A DNA stretch of 38,556 bases, taken from Streptomyces ficellus. Lineage in GTDB: Bacteria > Actinomycetota > Actinomycetes > Streptomycetales > Streptomycetaceae. The position numbers and the translations under genes were made by a program. Shown here piece after piece: positions 7,337 to 16,709 of this stretch; the first letter of the stretch is position 1; the number at the start of each line of letters is the position of its first letter. The notes under the pieces are model-generated. The model saw only the letters and a list, made by a program, of their open reading frames with translations, had not been told where the DNA came from and ran no database searches. Location: contig NZ_JAUEPL010000058.1 of assembly GCF_030406405.1 (NCBI RefSeq), forward strand, positions 1 through 38,556, written 5' to 3'.

Positions 7337-7746
7337 CGGGCCAGGTTACGCACGGTCAGTGATCGATTGCGGTGCGTAGGGAAAATGGGGGCGTACGGGC
7401 GCACTGCGCAGCGCAAGGGTGTTCGCCCGTAGCTGAGGGAACCGGGGTACGCCGCATGGAGTGTCAGTGCTTACGGGTAAGACATTCCTAGGTGGGGAGG
7501 GGCGACACGCGGTCTGGGGCGTCTCACGTTCGCCATCGGCGTAGTGCTGGTGAGGCTAAGTCCTTGGCCTGCGGGAACATCGTCTCGCACCATCGGGTTG
7601 GAGCATTTGTCGGCGTTCGGGTCAGGAGGCCAGAGACGGGTGTCGGCAGTTGGAATGAGCGGTCCCCGCTTGCGGGACTAAGCTGCGGAAGGACAGGGAG
7701 GGGACCGACCCCTCTACTGCCTGACCGCTCTGAGGAGCGATTAACG
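7337..7746. other. 410-bp divergent intergenic region upstream of clpC
   Basis: No gene is seen here. It must hold the promoters for the minus-strand SCO3374-like gene and for clpC. Visible elements: a 12-bp palindrome CTTACGGGTAAG at 7470-7481, a ClgR-like box at 7529-7544, a small GTCCC/GGGAC hairpin at 7662-7678 next to a weak -10 candidate TAAGCT (7679-7684), and an AGGAG Shine-Dalgarno sequence at 7733-7737 for clpC. Confidence 0.6.
7529..7544 (+). promoter_or_regulatory. Candidate ClgR box upstream of clpC
   Basis: TTCGCCATCGGCGTAG resembles the actinobacterial ClgR operator as I recall it (WNNWCGCYNANRGCGWWS), with a T instead of A at the central position. ClgR is known to activate clpP and clpC operons in Streptomyces and Corynebacterium. 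It lies about 200 bp before the clpC start. A second, half-matching stretch (TTCGCCCGTAGC) starts at 7422. Confidence 0.4.
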
Positions 7747-10272
<2,526 letters not shown>

Positions 10273-10277
10273 CCACT

Positions 10278-10307
10278 AGCGCGTGCGAGCGCGTACCAGC
10301 GCGTGCT
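10278..10307 (+). repeat. Three 10-bp direct repeats after clpC
   Basis: AGCGCGTGCG, AGCGCGTACC and AGCGCGTGCT follow each other without gaps between the clpC stop and the terminator hairpin. The significance is unknown. Confidence 0.75.
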
Positions 10308-10308
10308 G

Positions 10309-10339
10309 AAGGGGCTGTCCCGTACGGGGCAGCCCCTTT
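10309..10339. terminator. Bidirectional terminator between clpC and dacB
   Basis: The arms AAGGGGCTGTCCC and GGGGCAGCCCCTT pair over 13 bp with one G-U and a GTAC loop. TTT follows on the plus strand and the mirrored AA precedes, so the hairpin can serve both converging genes. Confidence 0.8.
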
Positions 10340-10352
10340 GCCGTGCCCTCCC

Positions 10353-11924
10353 TCAGCAGTCCCGTGGCTTCCGCCAGGAGCATTCGAGGTCGGCGGGCGT
10401 CTCGGAGGCCCGGGTGCGGTGCGGTGAGACGGTGGTGACCGCGCCCTTGGCCGTGTCGGACCGGGCCAGTGTCACGACGATCGCGTCCTCGATGCTCTTC
10501 ACCGAGGAGGCCAGGTAGTTGTTGAGGACGATCGAGTAGACCAGGCGGCGCCCGCCCGCGTCCGTGACGTACCCGGACAGGCCCGAGGCGCCCGTCAGGG
10601 AGCCCGTCTTGGCGTGGGCGTTCAGGGCGGCCGGGGTGCCGCACATCCGGGTGCGCAGGGTGCCGCCGGTGGCGCGGTCCGGGGCGCAGGCGACGGGGAG
10701 GGAGGCGTGCCAGTCGGCGTACCAGGGGGCGTCCTGCACGGCGAGGAGGAGGCGGGTGAGCTGGGCGGCGGGGAAGAGGTTCATCCGCGACAGGCCGGAG
10801 CCGTCGACCTGGCGGACGGTGGATGTGCGGAGGCCTTCCTTCGCCAGATACGTGCCGATCGCGGCGAGCCCCGCGCTCCAGGTGCCCCGGCCGGACGTCT
10901 CGTACCCGATGGTCTTGGTGAGCGCCTCGGCGTGCATGTTGTTGGACAGCTTCATGAACGGGTGCATCAGCGCCTTGAGCGGCATGGAGCTGTGCGTGGC
11001 GACGACCTTGGCGTCGGCTGGCGTCCGAACCCCCAGGCGGGGCGGCCCCGACACCCGTACGCCATGGGCGGCGAGGGCGGCGGCGAAGACGGCGGCGGCG
11101 TAGCCGGTCGGCTCCCAGACGGTGATCCACTCCTTGGTGGCCGCCGCGCCCACCGGGACCTCGCCGCTGACCACGATCGTGTTCGTGCCGTGCTCCCGCT
11201 CGACCGTCAGGGTGCCGGGCCGGCCGGCGGGGACGGTGGTGGCGCGGTTGTCCACGCGTACGTAGTCGGTGGCGGGAGTGAGGGCGACCCGCGGCCTCGC
11301 GCCCGCCCGGGCGGCCGGGGTGGTCTCGACGACGACCGTTCCGGAGTCGTAGTCGGTGTCGGGGGCGAGCGTGAGGGGCGAGATCTGCGCGGAGTAGTAC
11401 GACGACTCGTCGTCGGCCGCCCAGGAACGGCCCAGGCGGTTGGTGTCGAACCGGGTGTCGTCGGCGACGACCCGCCCGGCGACCCGCCGGACGCCGGACG
11501 CGGCGACCTGGGCCGCGAGCCGGTCGTAGTCCTTGGCGAGGGTGGTGGGGTCACCCGTACCGCGCAGGTACAGGTCCCCGTGCAGCACACCACCCCGGGG
11601 GCGGGCGGTGGACAGCACCTCCGTACGGAAGCGGTACTCGGGGCCGAGCAGCGCCATGGCGGCGACGGAGGTGGCGAGCTTGGTGTTGGACGCCGGCATG
11701 AGCCGGTCGCCGCTGTCGCGCTGGTAGAGGGTCTCCTCGGTGCCCGCGTCCGCCACGACGACGCTCACGGCGCCGCCGTCCAGTCGTGGGTCGGTGAGGA
11801 TCGTGTCGATGGCGCCCTTGAGCCCGGTGTCGGAGGGCCCCGCGCCGGCGGGAAGGGCGCTCCCCGCGAGAAGGGCGGCGAGCCCGATGGCGAGGGCGGT
11901 CACGCGCGTCACGTGTCTGCTCAT
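10353..11924 (-). CDS. dacB: D-alanyl-D-alanine carboxypeptidase/endopeptidase, PBP4 (S13) type
   Basis: An exported penicillin-binding protein that trims or cleaves peptidoglycan peptides. The 523-residue product has a signal peptide (residues 1-28, MSRHVTR then a hydrophobic stretch ending SALPAGAG). The three catalytic motifs are in order: SxxK as SNTK (79-82, within PASNTKLATS), SxN as SNN (327-329, within KLSNNMHAEAL), and KTG (439-441, AKTGSLTGASG). The roughly 240-residue gap between SxxK and SxN is the domain insertion that defines class C PBP4/DacB. The C-terminal 35 residues are charged and unlike the family core. ATG 11924 lies 46 bases downstream of the NACHT gene stop on the same strand, so read-through from that gene is possible. 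Confidence 0.93.
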   Translation of the reverse strand: MSRHVTRVTALAIGLAALLAGSALPAGAGPSDTGLKGAIDTILTDPRLDGGAVSVVVADAGTEETLYQRDSGDRLMPASNTKLATSVAAMALLGPEYRFRTEVLSTARPRGGVLHGDLYLRGTGDPTTLAKDYDRLAAQVAASGVRRVAGRVVADDTRFDTNRLGRSWAADDESSYYSAQISPLTLAPDTDYDSGTVVVETTPAARAGARPRVALTPATDYVRVDNRATTVPAGRPGTLTVEREHGTNTIVVSGEVPVGAAATKEWITVWEPTGYAAAVFAAALAAHGVRVSGPPRLGVRTPADAKVVATHSSMPLKALMHPFMKLSNNMHAEALTKTIGYETSGRGTWSAGLAAIGTYLAKEGLRTSTVRQVDGSGLSRMNLFPAAQLTRLLLAVQDAPWYADWHASLPVACAPDRATGGTLRTRMCGTPAALNAHAKTGSLTGASGLSGYVTDAGGRRLVYSIVLNNYLASSVKSIEDAIVVTLARSDTAKGAVTTVSPHRTRASETPADLECSWRKPRDC

Positions 11925-11970
11925 GGGGAGGAGGATGACGGAGCGGGGAGGGGGTGGGAAGGAGGCGTGC

Positions 11971-14900
11971 TCAGGTGAGGATGCGGATGGTGGGGGAGAG
12001 GTGTTCGGTGCCGGTGAGTTCGACGCCGAGGGCGTGGACCCACTTCAGGCATGGCAGGTCTGCCAGAGGTGAGGTGTCGAGCGGGCCTGGGCTGAAGGCG
12101 TGCAGGCTCAGTGACTGGACGTTGGGGAACATCTCGGTCAGCCGTCGCCATGATGGATCGGCTGCATCCAGCGCAAGGTGGACGAGGGTGATCCGGGGGA
12201 AGCTAAGGTCGGAAGGGCAGGAGGACAGGGCCTCTGCCTCGCAACTGAGGCTGTTCAGGTGCGGCAGCCTGGCGAGTTCATTCCAGTCGTCGGCCGTTAG
12301 AGCGTCGACCGAAAGGGAGCGAAGGGTCGGGTAGCGGTGAAGCCCGTGCAGGCCTTCTTCCGGAGAGCACGGGATGCCCAGGAATCGCAGAGGTGCTTCC
12401 GCGGGGAGGTCGCCGAGGCTCCAGGACGCTTCCGGCGCCACGTTGATATTCAGCCATTCCAGCCGGGTGAGCGAGGACAGGCAGCGGAGATCCGGAGCCG
12501 CTCCCGAGCGCGTGAGGTTCAGTTGGGTCGGAGCGCAATCGGTGAGGAGCGCGGGCAGCAGCTCGTCCGAGACCTCCTCTCGGATGTCGAGCAGGGAGGG
12601 CCGCAGGTCCAGCCGGAGGAGCTCCTCGACCTGTCCGTCGGAGGTGACCGTGAACTCCAGGTTCTCTTGATCCAGCCGGGCGACGACCTCCTCCGCGTAC
12701 GACGTCGTGTCGAAGCGCGACCAGGCCCAGATCAGTTGGGAGCGGACGTTCAGTGAGGGATGGCCGGTGAACCGGGCCAGGTAGGGCAGGGCCGCGTCCG
12801 AGGTGATGTGGGTGGCCGTGATCACGGCCATCCGGGCCTGTTCGTCGTCCAGGCCGTCCGGGCCCGGCAGGAGGTCCAGGACCAGGGGGCCCACCGTGGC
12901 CAGTTCGCGGGCCTCCTCCGGCGTACGGGGCGGGATGAGCCGCGCCGTGCGGTCCAGCAGCGTGCGCTGGATGGCCGGGTCCAGCTCCGTGGCGTGTTCG
13001 AGGGCGGCCGCCGCGACGAAGAGGATGCGGAGCTGGGCGCGGCGGTCGGGGGCGCGGTCGGCGGCGGCCAGCAACTCCGTGAAGATCTCGGCGCATTCGC
13101 GCGGGCGGGCGTGGGCGACGGCCATGCGGATCACGTCCTCCCACTGGTCGTCGCCCGCGTGGCCGGTCAGGACGCCGATGTGCCAGTCGTCGACGATCGC
13201 CTTGGCGGCCAGGTAGTCCTGGAAGGTCCGGTGGACGAAGTCCACGGCGTCCGGGCCCGGTTCGCGGAGCAGGCCGCTGCGCTGGAGCAGGTGGTGGAAG
13301 ACGGCGTCCGGTTTGCCGATGGCGGCGGCGTCCGGGATCGCGGGGATCGCGTCGAGCACGATGGTCTCGGCCCGGAAACGGTCCATCTCCGTACGGCCAT
13401 TGATCGTCAGCCAGTACGCGAGCCGCTGGATCAATCGGATCTGCGGCGCCTCGGCGAGGTCCACGCCGGTCGGGTCGCCCATGTCCCGCTCGCGGTCGCG
13501 GCGGGCGAGAAGCATGTCCAGGGCGGCGTCGTAGAGGGCTTTGCGGCCGCGTGGCAGAAAGCCCCGGCGGTCGCGGTGCAGGGCGCAGATCAGGCCGCAC
13601 ATCAGGGGGTTGGTGGCGAGCCGGGCGAGGTCCTGCTTGGTACGCAGCGCGTCGAGGAGGGGCTGTTCGTACGCTTCGGCGTCCGGGCCGGCCGCCGTGT
13701 GCCAGCGGCGGACGAACGCGGTCACCTCGGCGCGACTCATCGGCGAGAGCGTGAGTTCGGTGAAGCCGTCCGGGGCCAGCCAGTCGTCGCGTACGGCGGA
13801 GGGGCGGGAGGTGACGAGCCAGCGGTTGCCGCCGTCGTACGTGGCGAGGAGGTCGCGCAGCCAGCGGCGGGTGCGGTCCCGCTCGGGCTCGGGCACCTCG
13901 TCGATGCCGTCGATCAGGACCAGCCCGCGGCCGGCGGACAGGACGCGGTCGGCCCAGCCGGCGGGCGGGGCGAGCGGGCAGCCGACCGCGGCCAGGAACC
14001 GGTCGGGGGCCGGGAGCCGTTCGCCGTGCCGGGTGAGGGTGCGCAGCGGCAGGACGAAGGGGACACGGTCGCGCAGGTAGCCCATCCGCTCGTCCAGGTC
14101 CTGGCGGGACGCGGAGACCGCGAGCCACTGCACCAGCGTGGTCTTGCCCGAGCCGGCGACGCCGCGCAGCAGCACGCGTTCCTGCTGGGCGAGTGCCTGG
14201 TCGGCGGGGCGGGGGCCGGCCGGGGCGCTGCGGATGTCCGCGGGGAGGCCGGCCGGGAAGCGGTCGTGGGCCGGCCTTTCGGCCGCGTCGGCCTCCAGCG
14301 ACAGGTACGCCACGTCCAGCGGCCAGGCGTCGGGCGAGTTGTGCAGGTCGATCCCGTAGATGGTGAGGTTGCCGTGCTTCTTCGCGACGTACGCGTGGTA
14401 GCGGCGCTCGAACGCGGCGTCCTGGGCGAACGGCCGTGGCGTACGGGCGATGAGGGCGTCGACCTTCGCGATCAGCTCCGCCTGGCCGCGGGCCTGCTCG
14501 ACCAGGCTGCGGGCGACGAAGGTCGAGCGCTGGGTGAAGAAGTGCAGGATGTGCAGGCAGGCCCACTCGGTGACCGAGTCGAGGAAGAGCGCCGAGTCGG
14601 CCGAGAGCCCGTCGCCCTGGGCGCCGGCGGCGCTGCGGAGCCGGTCGGCCAGCGCGCGGTGGCCGAGGCGGACGGCTTGGACGTCGTCCATGTCGAGGTC
14701 GCCGAGAGCCAGCAGCGTACGGGCGAGGGCGTCGGCGACCGCTTCGGCCTCGTCGCGCGGGAAGGGTGGCTCGCCGGGCCCGCCGAGGGCGTCGCCGACC
14801 AGGGTGGTCGCGAGTTTACGGACGTCCCGGTCGGTGAGCGTGCGCTTCTCGCCCCGGAAGGAGACGAGCCCGGAGAGGCGGACGCGTCGCTCGGTCAGTC

Positions 14901-15012
14901 CGGCACCGGGGCCTTCCTGGACGAGGAGCTTCCTGATCAGCGGTGAGATCGCGCTCGACGCGAGCCGTGTGCCGATAAGTGCTGGATCCACGTGCGTCCC
15001 CCCGGAGGCCAT
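11971..15012 (-). CDS. NACHT-domain NTPase with C-terminal leucine-rich-like repeats (bacterial NLR-like)
   Basis: A 1013-residue STAND ATPase. The N-terminal 210 residues are helical (DPALIGTRLASSAISPLIRK and FRGEKRTLTDRDVRKLA) and resemble the NACHT N-terminal helical domains common in Streptomyces. The NACHT core follows: Walker A GVAGSGKTT at 284-292, Walker B LVLIDGIDEVP at 364-374, sensor TSRP at 401-404, then winged-helix elements (NPLMCGLICALHR, FVHRTFQDYLAAK). Residues 830-1013 contain Leu-rich strand/turn repeats (LEWLNINV, LRSLSVDAL, LNSLSCEA, VQSLSLHAF), a likely sensor. Such proteins include known anti-phage NLRs, but the role here is inferred. ATG 15012 is used; GTG 14991 with a GGGGGGA sequence upstream is an alternative. 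Readings further upstream run through a nucleotide repeat array and are not protein. Confidence 0.88.
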   Translation of the reverse strand: MASGGTHVDPALIGTRLASSAISPLIRKLLVQEGPGAGLTERRVRLSGLVSFRGEKRTLTDRDVRKLATTLVGDALGGPGEPPFPRDEAEAVADALARTLLALGDLDMDDVQAVRLGHRALADRLRSAAGAQGDGLSADSALFLDSVTEWACLHILHFFTQRSTFVARSLVEQARGQAELIAKVDALIARTPRPFAQDAAFERRYHAYVAKKHGNLTIYGIDLHNSPDAWPLDVAYLSLEADAAERPAHDRFPAGLPADIRSAPAGPRPADQALAQQERVLLRGVAGSGKTTLVQWLAVSASRQDLDERMGYLRDRVPFVLPLRTLTRHGERLPAPDRFLAAVGCPLAPPAGWADRVLSAGRGLVLIDGIDEVPEPERDRTRRWLRDLLATYDGGNRWLVTSRPSAVRDDWLAPDGFTELTLSPMSRAEVTAFVRRWHTAAGPDAEAYEQPLLDALRTKQDLARLATNPLMCGLICALHRDRRGFLPRGRKALYDAALDMLLARRDRERDMGDPTGVDLAEAPQIRLIQRLAYWLTINGRTEMDRFRAETIVLDAIPAIPDAAAIGKPDAVFHHLLQRSGLLREPGPDAVDFVHRTFQDYLAAKAIVDDWHIGVLTGHAGDDQWEDVIRMAVAHARPRECAEIFTELLAAADRAPDRRAQLRILFVAAAALEHATELDPAIQRTLLDRTARLIPPRTPEEARELATVGPLVLDLLPGPDGLDDEQARMAVITATHITSDAALPYLARFTGHPSLNVRSQLIWAWSRFDTTSYAEEVVARLDQENLEFTVTSDGQVEELLRLDLRPSLLDIREEVSDELLPALLTDCAPTQLNLTRSGAAPDLRCLSSLTRLEWLNINVAPEASWSLGDLPAEAPLRFLGIPCSPEEGLHGLHRYPTLRSLSVDALTADDWNELARLPHLNSLSCEAEALSSCPSDLSFPRITLVHLALDAADPSWRRLTEMFPNVQSLSLHAFSPGPLDTSPLADLPCLKWVHALGVELTGTEHLSPTIRILT

Positions 15013-15160
15013 GGCGTGATCGCCGACGCGTCGAGCGTATCCGTGGTCGCCCCCGCCGCGCCCCGGCGGGGGCGGCCCGAGAGCGCCCGCGCTCCGGGGA
15101 GGGCCCGCCCGAGGGCCGTGCAGGGTCCGCCCGAAGCCGGCAGAGGGCCCGCCCCGGGTG

Positions 15161-15493
15161 CGTCGGGGTCCGGTGCGTCGATGGTCCGCCTCCGGTTCGT
15201 CGGGGTCCGTCCCGGTCCGTCGAGGGCCCCGCCCGGGTTCGTCGGGGTCCGCCCTGGGTGCGTCGGGTCCGTCCCCGTCCGTCGAGGGTCCGTCCCGGGT
15301 GCGTCGGGGCCAACCCGGCAACGTCGAGGGTCCGCCCCGGTTCGTCGGGGGCCCGCCTTCGGTTCGTCGGGGTCTGTCCCGGTCCGTCGACGGTCCGCCC
15401 CCGGGTGCGTCGGGGTCCGTCCCGGCTCCGCCGAGGGCCCACCCAAGAGCCGTCGAGGGCCTGTCCAAGAGCCGTCGAGGGTCTGTCCAAGGG
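15161..15493. repeat. Array of sixteen ~21-bp degenerate tandem repeats
   Basis: Sixteen consecutive units begin CGTCG (one CGCCG) and follow the pattern CGTCGRGGGTCCGYCCCGGGT. Unit lengths are 15, 22, 20, 22, 21, 19, 22, 20, 21, 22, 20, 23, 21, 22, 22 and 21 bp, giving 333 bp and a mean of 20.8 bp, about two helical turns. Units with CGTCGGGG and CGTCGAGG partly alternate. Three more degenerate units precede at about 15100-15160. Length changes that are not multiples of three argue against a coding role. Confidence 0.85.
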
Positions 15494-15569
15494 TCGGCGT
15501 GGGCCGCTCACGGGCCTGTCGGCCGTGACAAGGCGCACAGGCGTTTTGGGCGGTACTAGGCGGAATAGT

Positions 15570-15590
15570 GCCTCCGACCGGGGCGGAGGC
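15570..15590. other. GC-rich hairpin
   Basis: GCCTCCG (15570-15576) and CGGAGGC (15584-15590) form a perfect 7-bp stem with a 7-nt loop. It overlaps a GGTACTA/TAGTGCC dyad at 15552-15572. No T-tract follows, so I do not call it a terminator. Confidence 0.5.
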
Positions 15591-15770
15591 GGGCTTTCGC
15601 GGCCGTTGGCGAGGGCTCCGGGAGTGATGGGCCGGCGAGAGGCCGGTGAGCAGGGCGGAAAGCCCCAGGTGACGGGTCCCGCTACGGGGATAAACCTTAT
15701 TTTCCAAGGACATTTCGGGCTCTGCCCCCCGTATGCGGCACCGCGTCAAGAGCGCAGGTCACACCGGGGT

Positions 15771-15793
15771 ATCTACGACCAGATGTCGTAGAT
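15771..15793. promoter_or_regulatory. Perfect 9-bp dyad upstream of the M23 peptidase (candidate operator)
   Basis: ATCTACGAC and GTCGTAGAT are perfect inverted copies separated by CAGAT. The dyad lies 103 bp before the M23 peptidase start, where an operator for a dimeric regulator or a 5' UTR hairpin would fit. The binding protein is unknown. Confidence 0.5.
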
Positions 15794-15896
15794 GGGTGGT
15801 TTGAGGTGGGATGGGCGGGCGGGTTACCAAGGATGAGCCCAACCGCCCGGCGCGTCGTTCGCGTCGGGTCCGTTCTTGTCCGGAGGACTTCCCCGT

Positions 15897-16601
15897 ATGT
15901 CGCAGCGCGTCAAGCATCCCGCCCGTAACGCCGTCGTCGCCCTCACCGCCGCCGGCATGGGAGCGTCGATGGTGTTCGGAGTCGGTGCCGCCTTCGCCGC
16001 CGACAACAAGACGATCCCCGTCTCGGGCCCCGCCGCCGCCGTCGCGGCGCAGGCCGATGCCCAGGCCAAGGCCGCCCAGCAGGCCGCCGCCAAGGCCGCC
16101 GCCGCGAAGAAGGCCGCTGCCGCGAAGAAGGCCGCCGCCGCCAAGAAGGCGGCGGTGAAGAAGGCCGCCGCCAAGAAGCCCGCGTCCTGGGTCAAGCCGG
16201 TCAACGGCTACACCCTGACCGCCAGCTTCAACCAGGGCGGCTCCATGTGGACGAACAAGCACTCCGGCCAGGACTTCGCCGTGCCGGTCGGCACCGTGGT
16301 GAAGGCCACGCACAGCGGTGTCGTCGTGAAGGCCGGCCCGAACGGCGGCGGCGACGGCCCCGCGTACGGCAACGCCATCGTGATCAAGCACGCCAACGGC
16401 ACGTACTCCCAGTACGCCCACCTGTCGAAGATCAACGTCGGCATCGGCCAGACCGTGAAGACCGGCCAGACCATCGCCCGGTCCGGCAACACCGGGAACT
16501 CCTCCGGACCGCACCTGCACTTCGAGATCCGTACGACTCCGAACTACGGCTCGGCGCTCAACCCGGCGAAGTTCCTGCGCTCCGAGGGCGTCGTCATCTG
16601 A
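15897..16601 (+). CDS. Secreted M23-family metallopeptidase (LytM-type peptidoglycan hydrolase)
   Basis: A 234-residue exported protein. A signal peptide occupies about residues 1-38 (SQRVKHPARN, then a hydrophobic stretch ending GAAFAAD). Next comes a Lys/Ala-rich linker of repeated AAAKKA units (about residues 45-100), likely helical and cell-wall binding by charge. The M23 catalytic domain follows with the zinc ligands visible in HSGQD (the HxxxD motif) and HLHFE (the HxH motif), plus QYAHLSKINV and the conserved GNTGNSSGPH. It probably cleaves peptide cross-links in peptidoglycan. ATG 15897 follows GGAGG by 10 nt. In some Streptomyces, M23 and Rpf genes are controlled by a c-di-AMP riboswitch; I could not find its consensus here. 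Confidence 0.93.
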   Translation: MSQRVKHPARNAVVALTAAGMGASMVFGVGAAFAADNKTIPVSGPAAAVAAQADAQAKAAQQAAAKAAAAKKAAAAKKAAAAKKAAVKKAAAKKPASWVKPVNGYTLTASFNQGGSMWTNKHSGQDFAVPVGTVVKATHSGVVVKAGPNGGGDGPAYGNAIVIKHANGTYSQYAHLSKINVGIGQTVKTGQTIARSGNTGNSSGPHLHFEIRTTPNYGSALNPAKFLRSEGVVI

Positions 16602-16609
16602 CGACCTTC

Positions 16610-16687
16610 CGTCACCGCATCGACGGCGACTTCGAGGACGGCTTTCCGCTTCTCCTCGGGGCCGCCGTCGACGCGTTGCGGGTGACG
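16610..16687. terminator. Long inverted repeat between convergent M23 and cseC genes
   Basis: CGTCACCGCATCGACGGC (16610-16627) is mirrored by GCCGTCGACGCG plus GGTGACG (16664-16687) with a five-base bulge. It lies entirely in the convergent intergenic space and may act as a terminator or a 3'-end stabiliser. There is no T-tract. Confidence 0.4.
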
Positions 16688-16709
16688 ACCGTCCCGGCCG
16701 CCCGCCGCC

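Larger units (their letters stand above)
15013..15896. other. 884-bp gene-free region between the NACHT gene and the M23 peptidase gene
   Basis: No convincing gene is seen on either strand. Long stop-free readings exist, but they run through a degenerate repeat array and give low-complexity translations. The region holds that array (15161-15493), a GGTACTA/TAGTGCC dyad (15552-15572), a GC hairpin (15570-15590), an AT-rich patch around 15690-15715, a 23-bp dyad (15771-15793) and the Shine-Dalgarno sequence of the M23 gene (GGAGG, 15882-15886). Promoters for both divergent genes must lie here. Confidence 0.7.

Noticed and set aside
7492..7746. An 85-residue N-terminal extension of ClpC
   Set aside because: ClpC proteins begin MFERFTDRARRV, the ATG at 7747 has a proper Shine-Dalgarno sequence, and the upstream translation has no family content.
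15013..15468. An N-terminal extension of the NACHT protein of about 150 residues
   Set aside because: The reading runs through the ~21-bp repeat array and gives a low-complexity Pro/Asp/Gly/Arg string. All frames of both strands are open there because the repeat lacks stop codons, and unit lengths are not multiples of three.
15161..15493. A CRISPR array
   Set aside because: The repeats are contiguous with no unique spacers and are degenerate, and no cas genes are nearby.
15600..15896. A c-di-AMP (ydaO-type) riboswitch upstream of the M23 peptidase
   Set aside because: Such riboswitches control related Streptomyces genes and disA is in the window, but I could not find the conserved GGGGGACCC or AGCTAACC-type core segments here. 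A covariance-model search would settle it.
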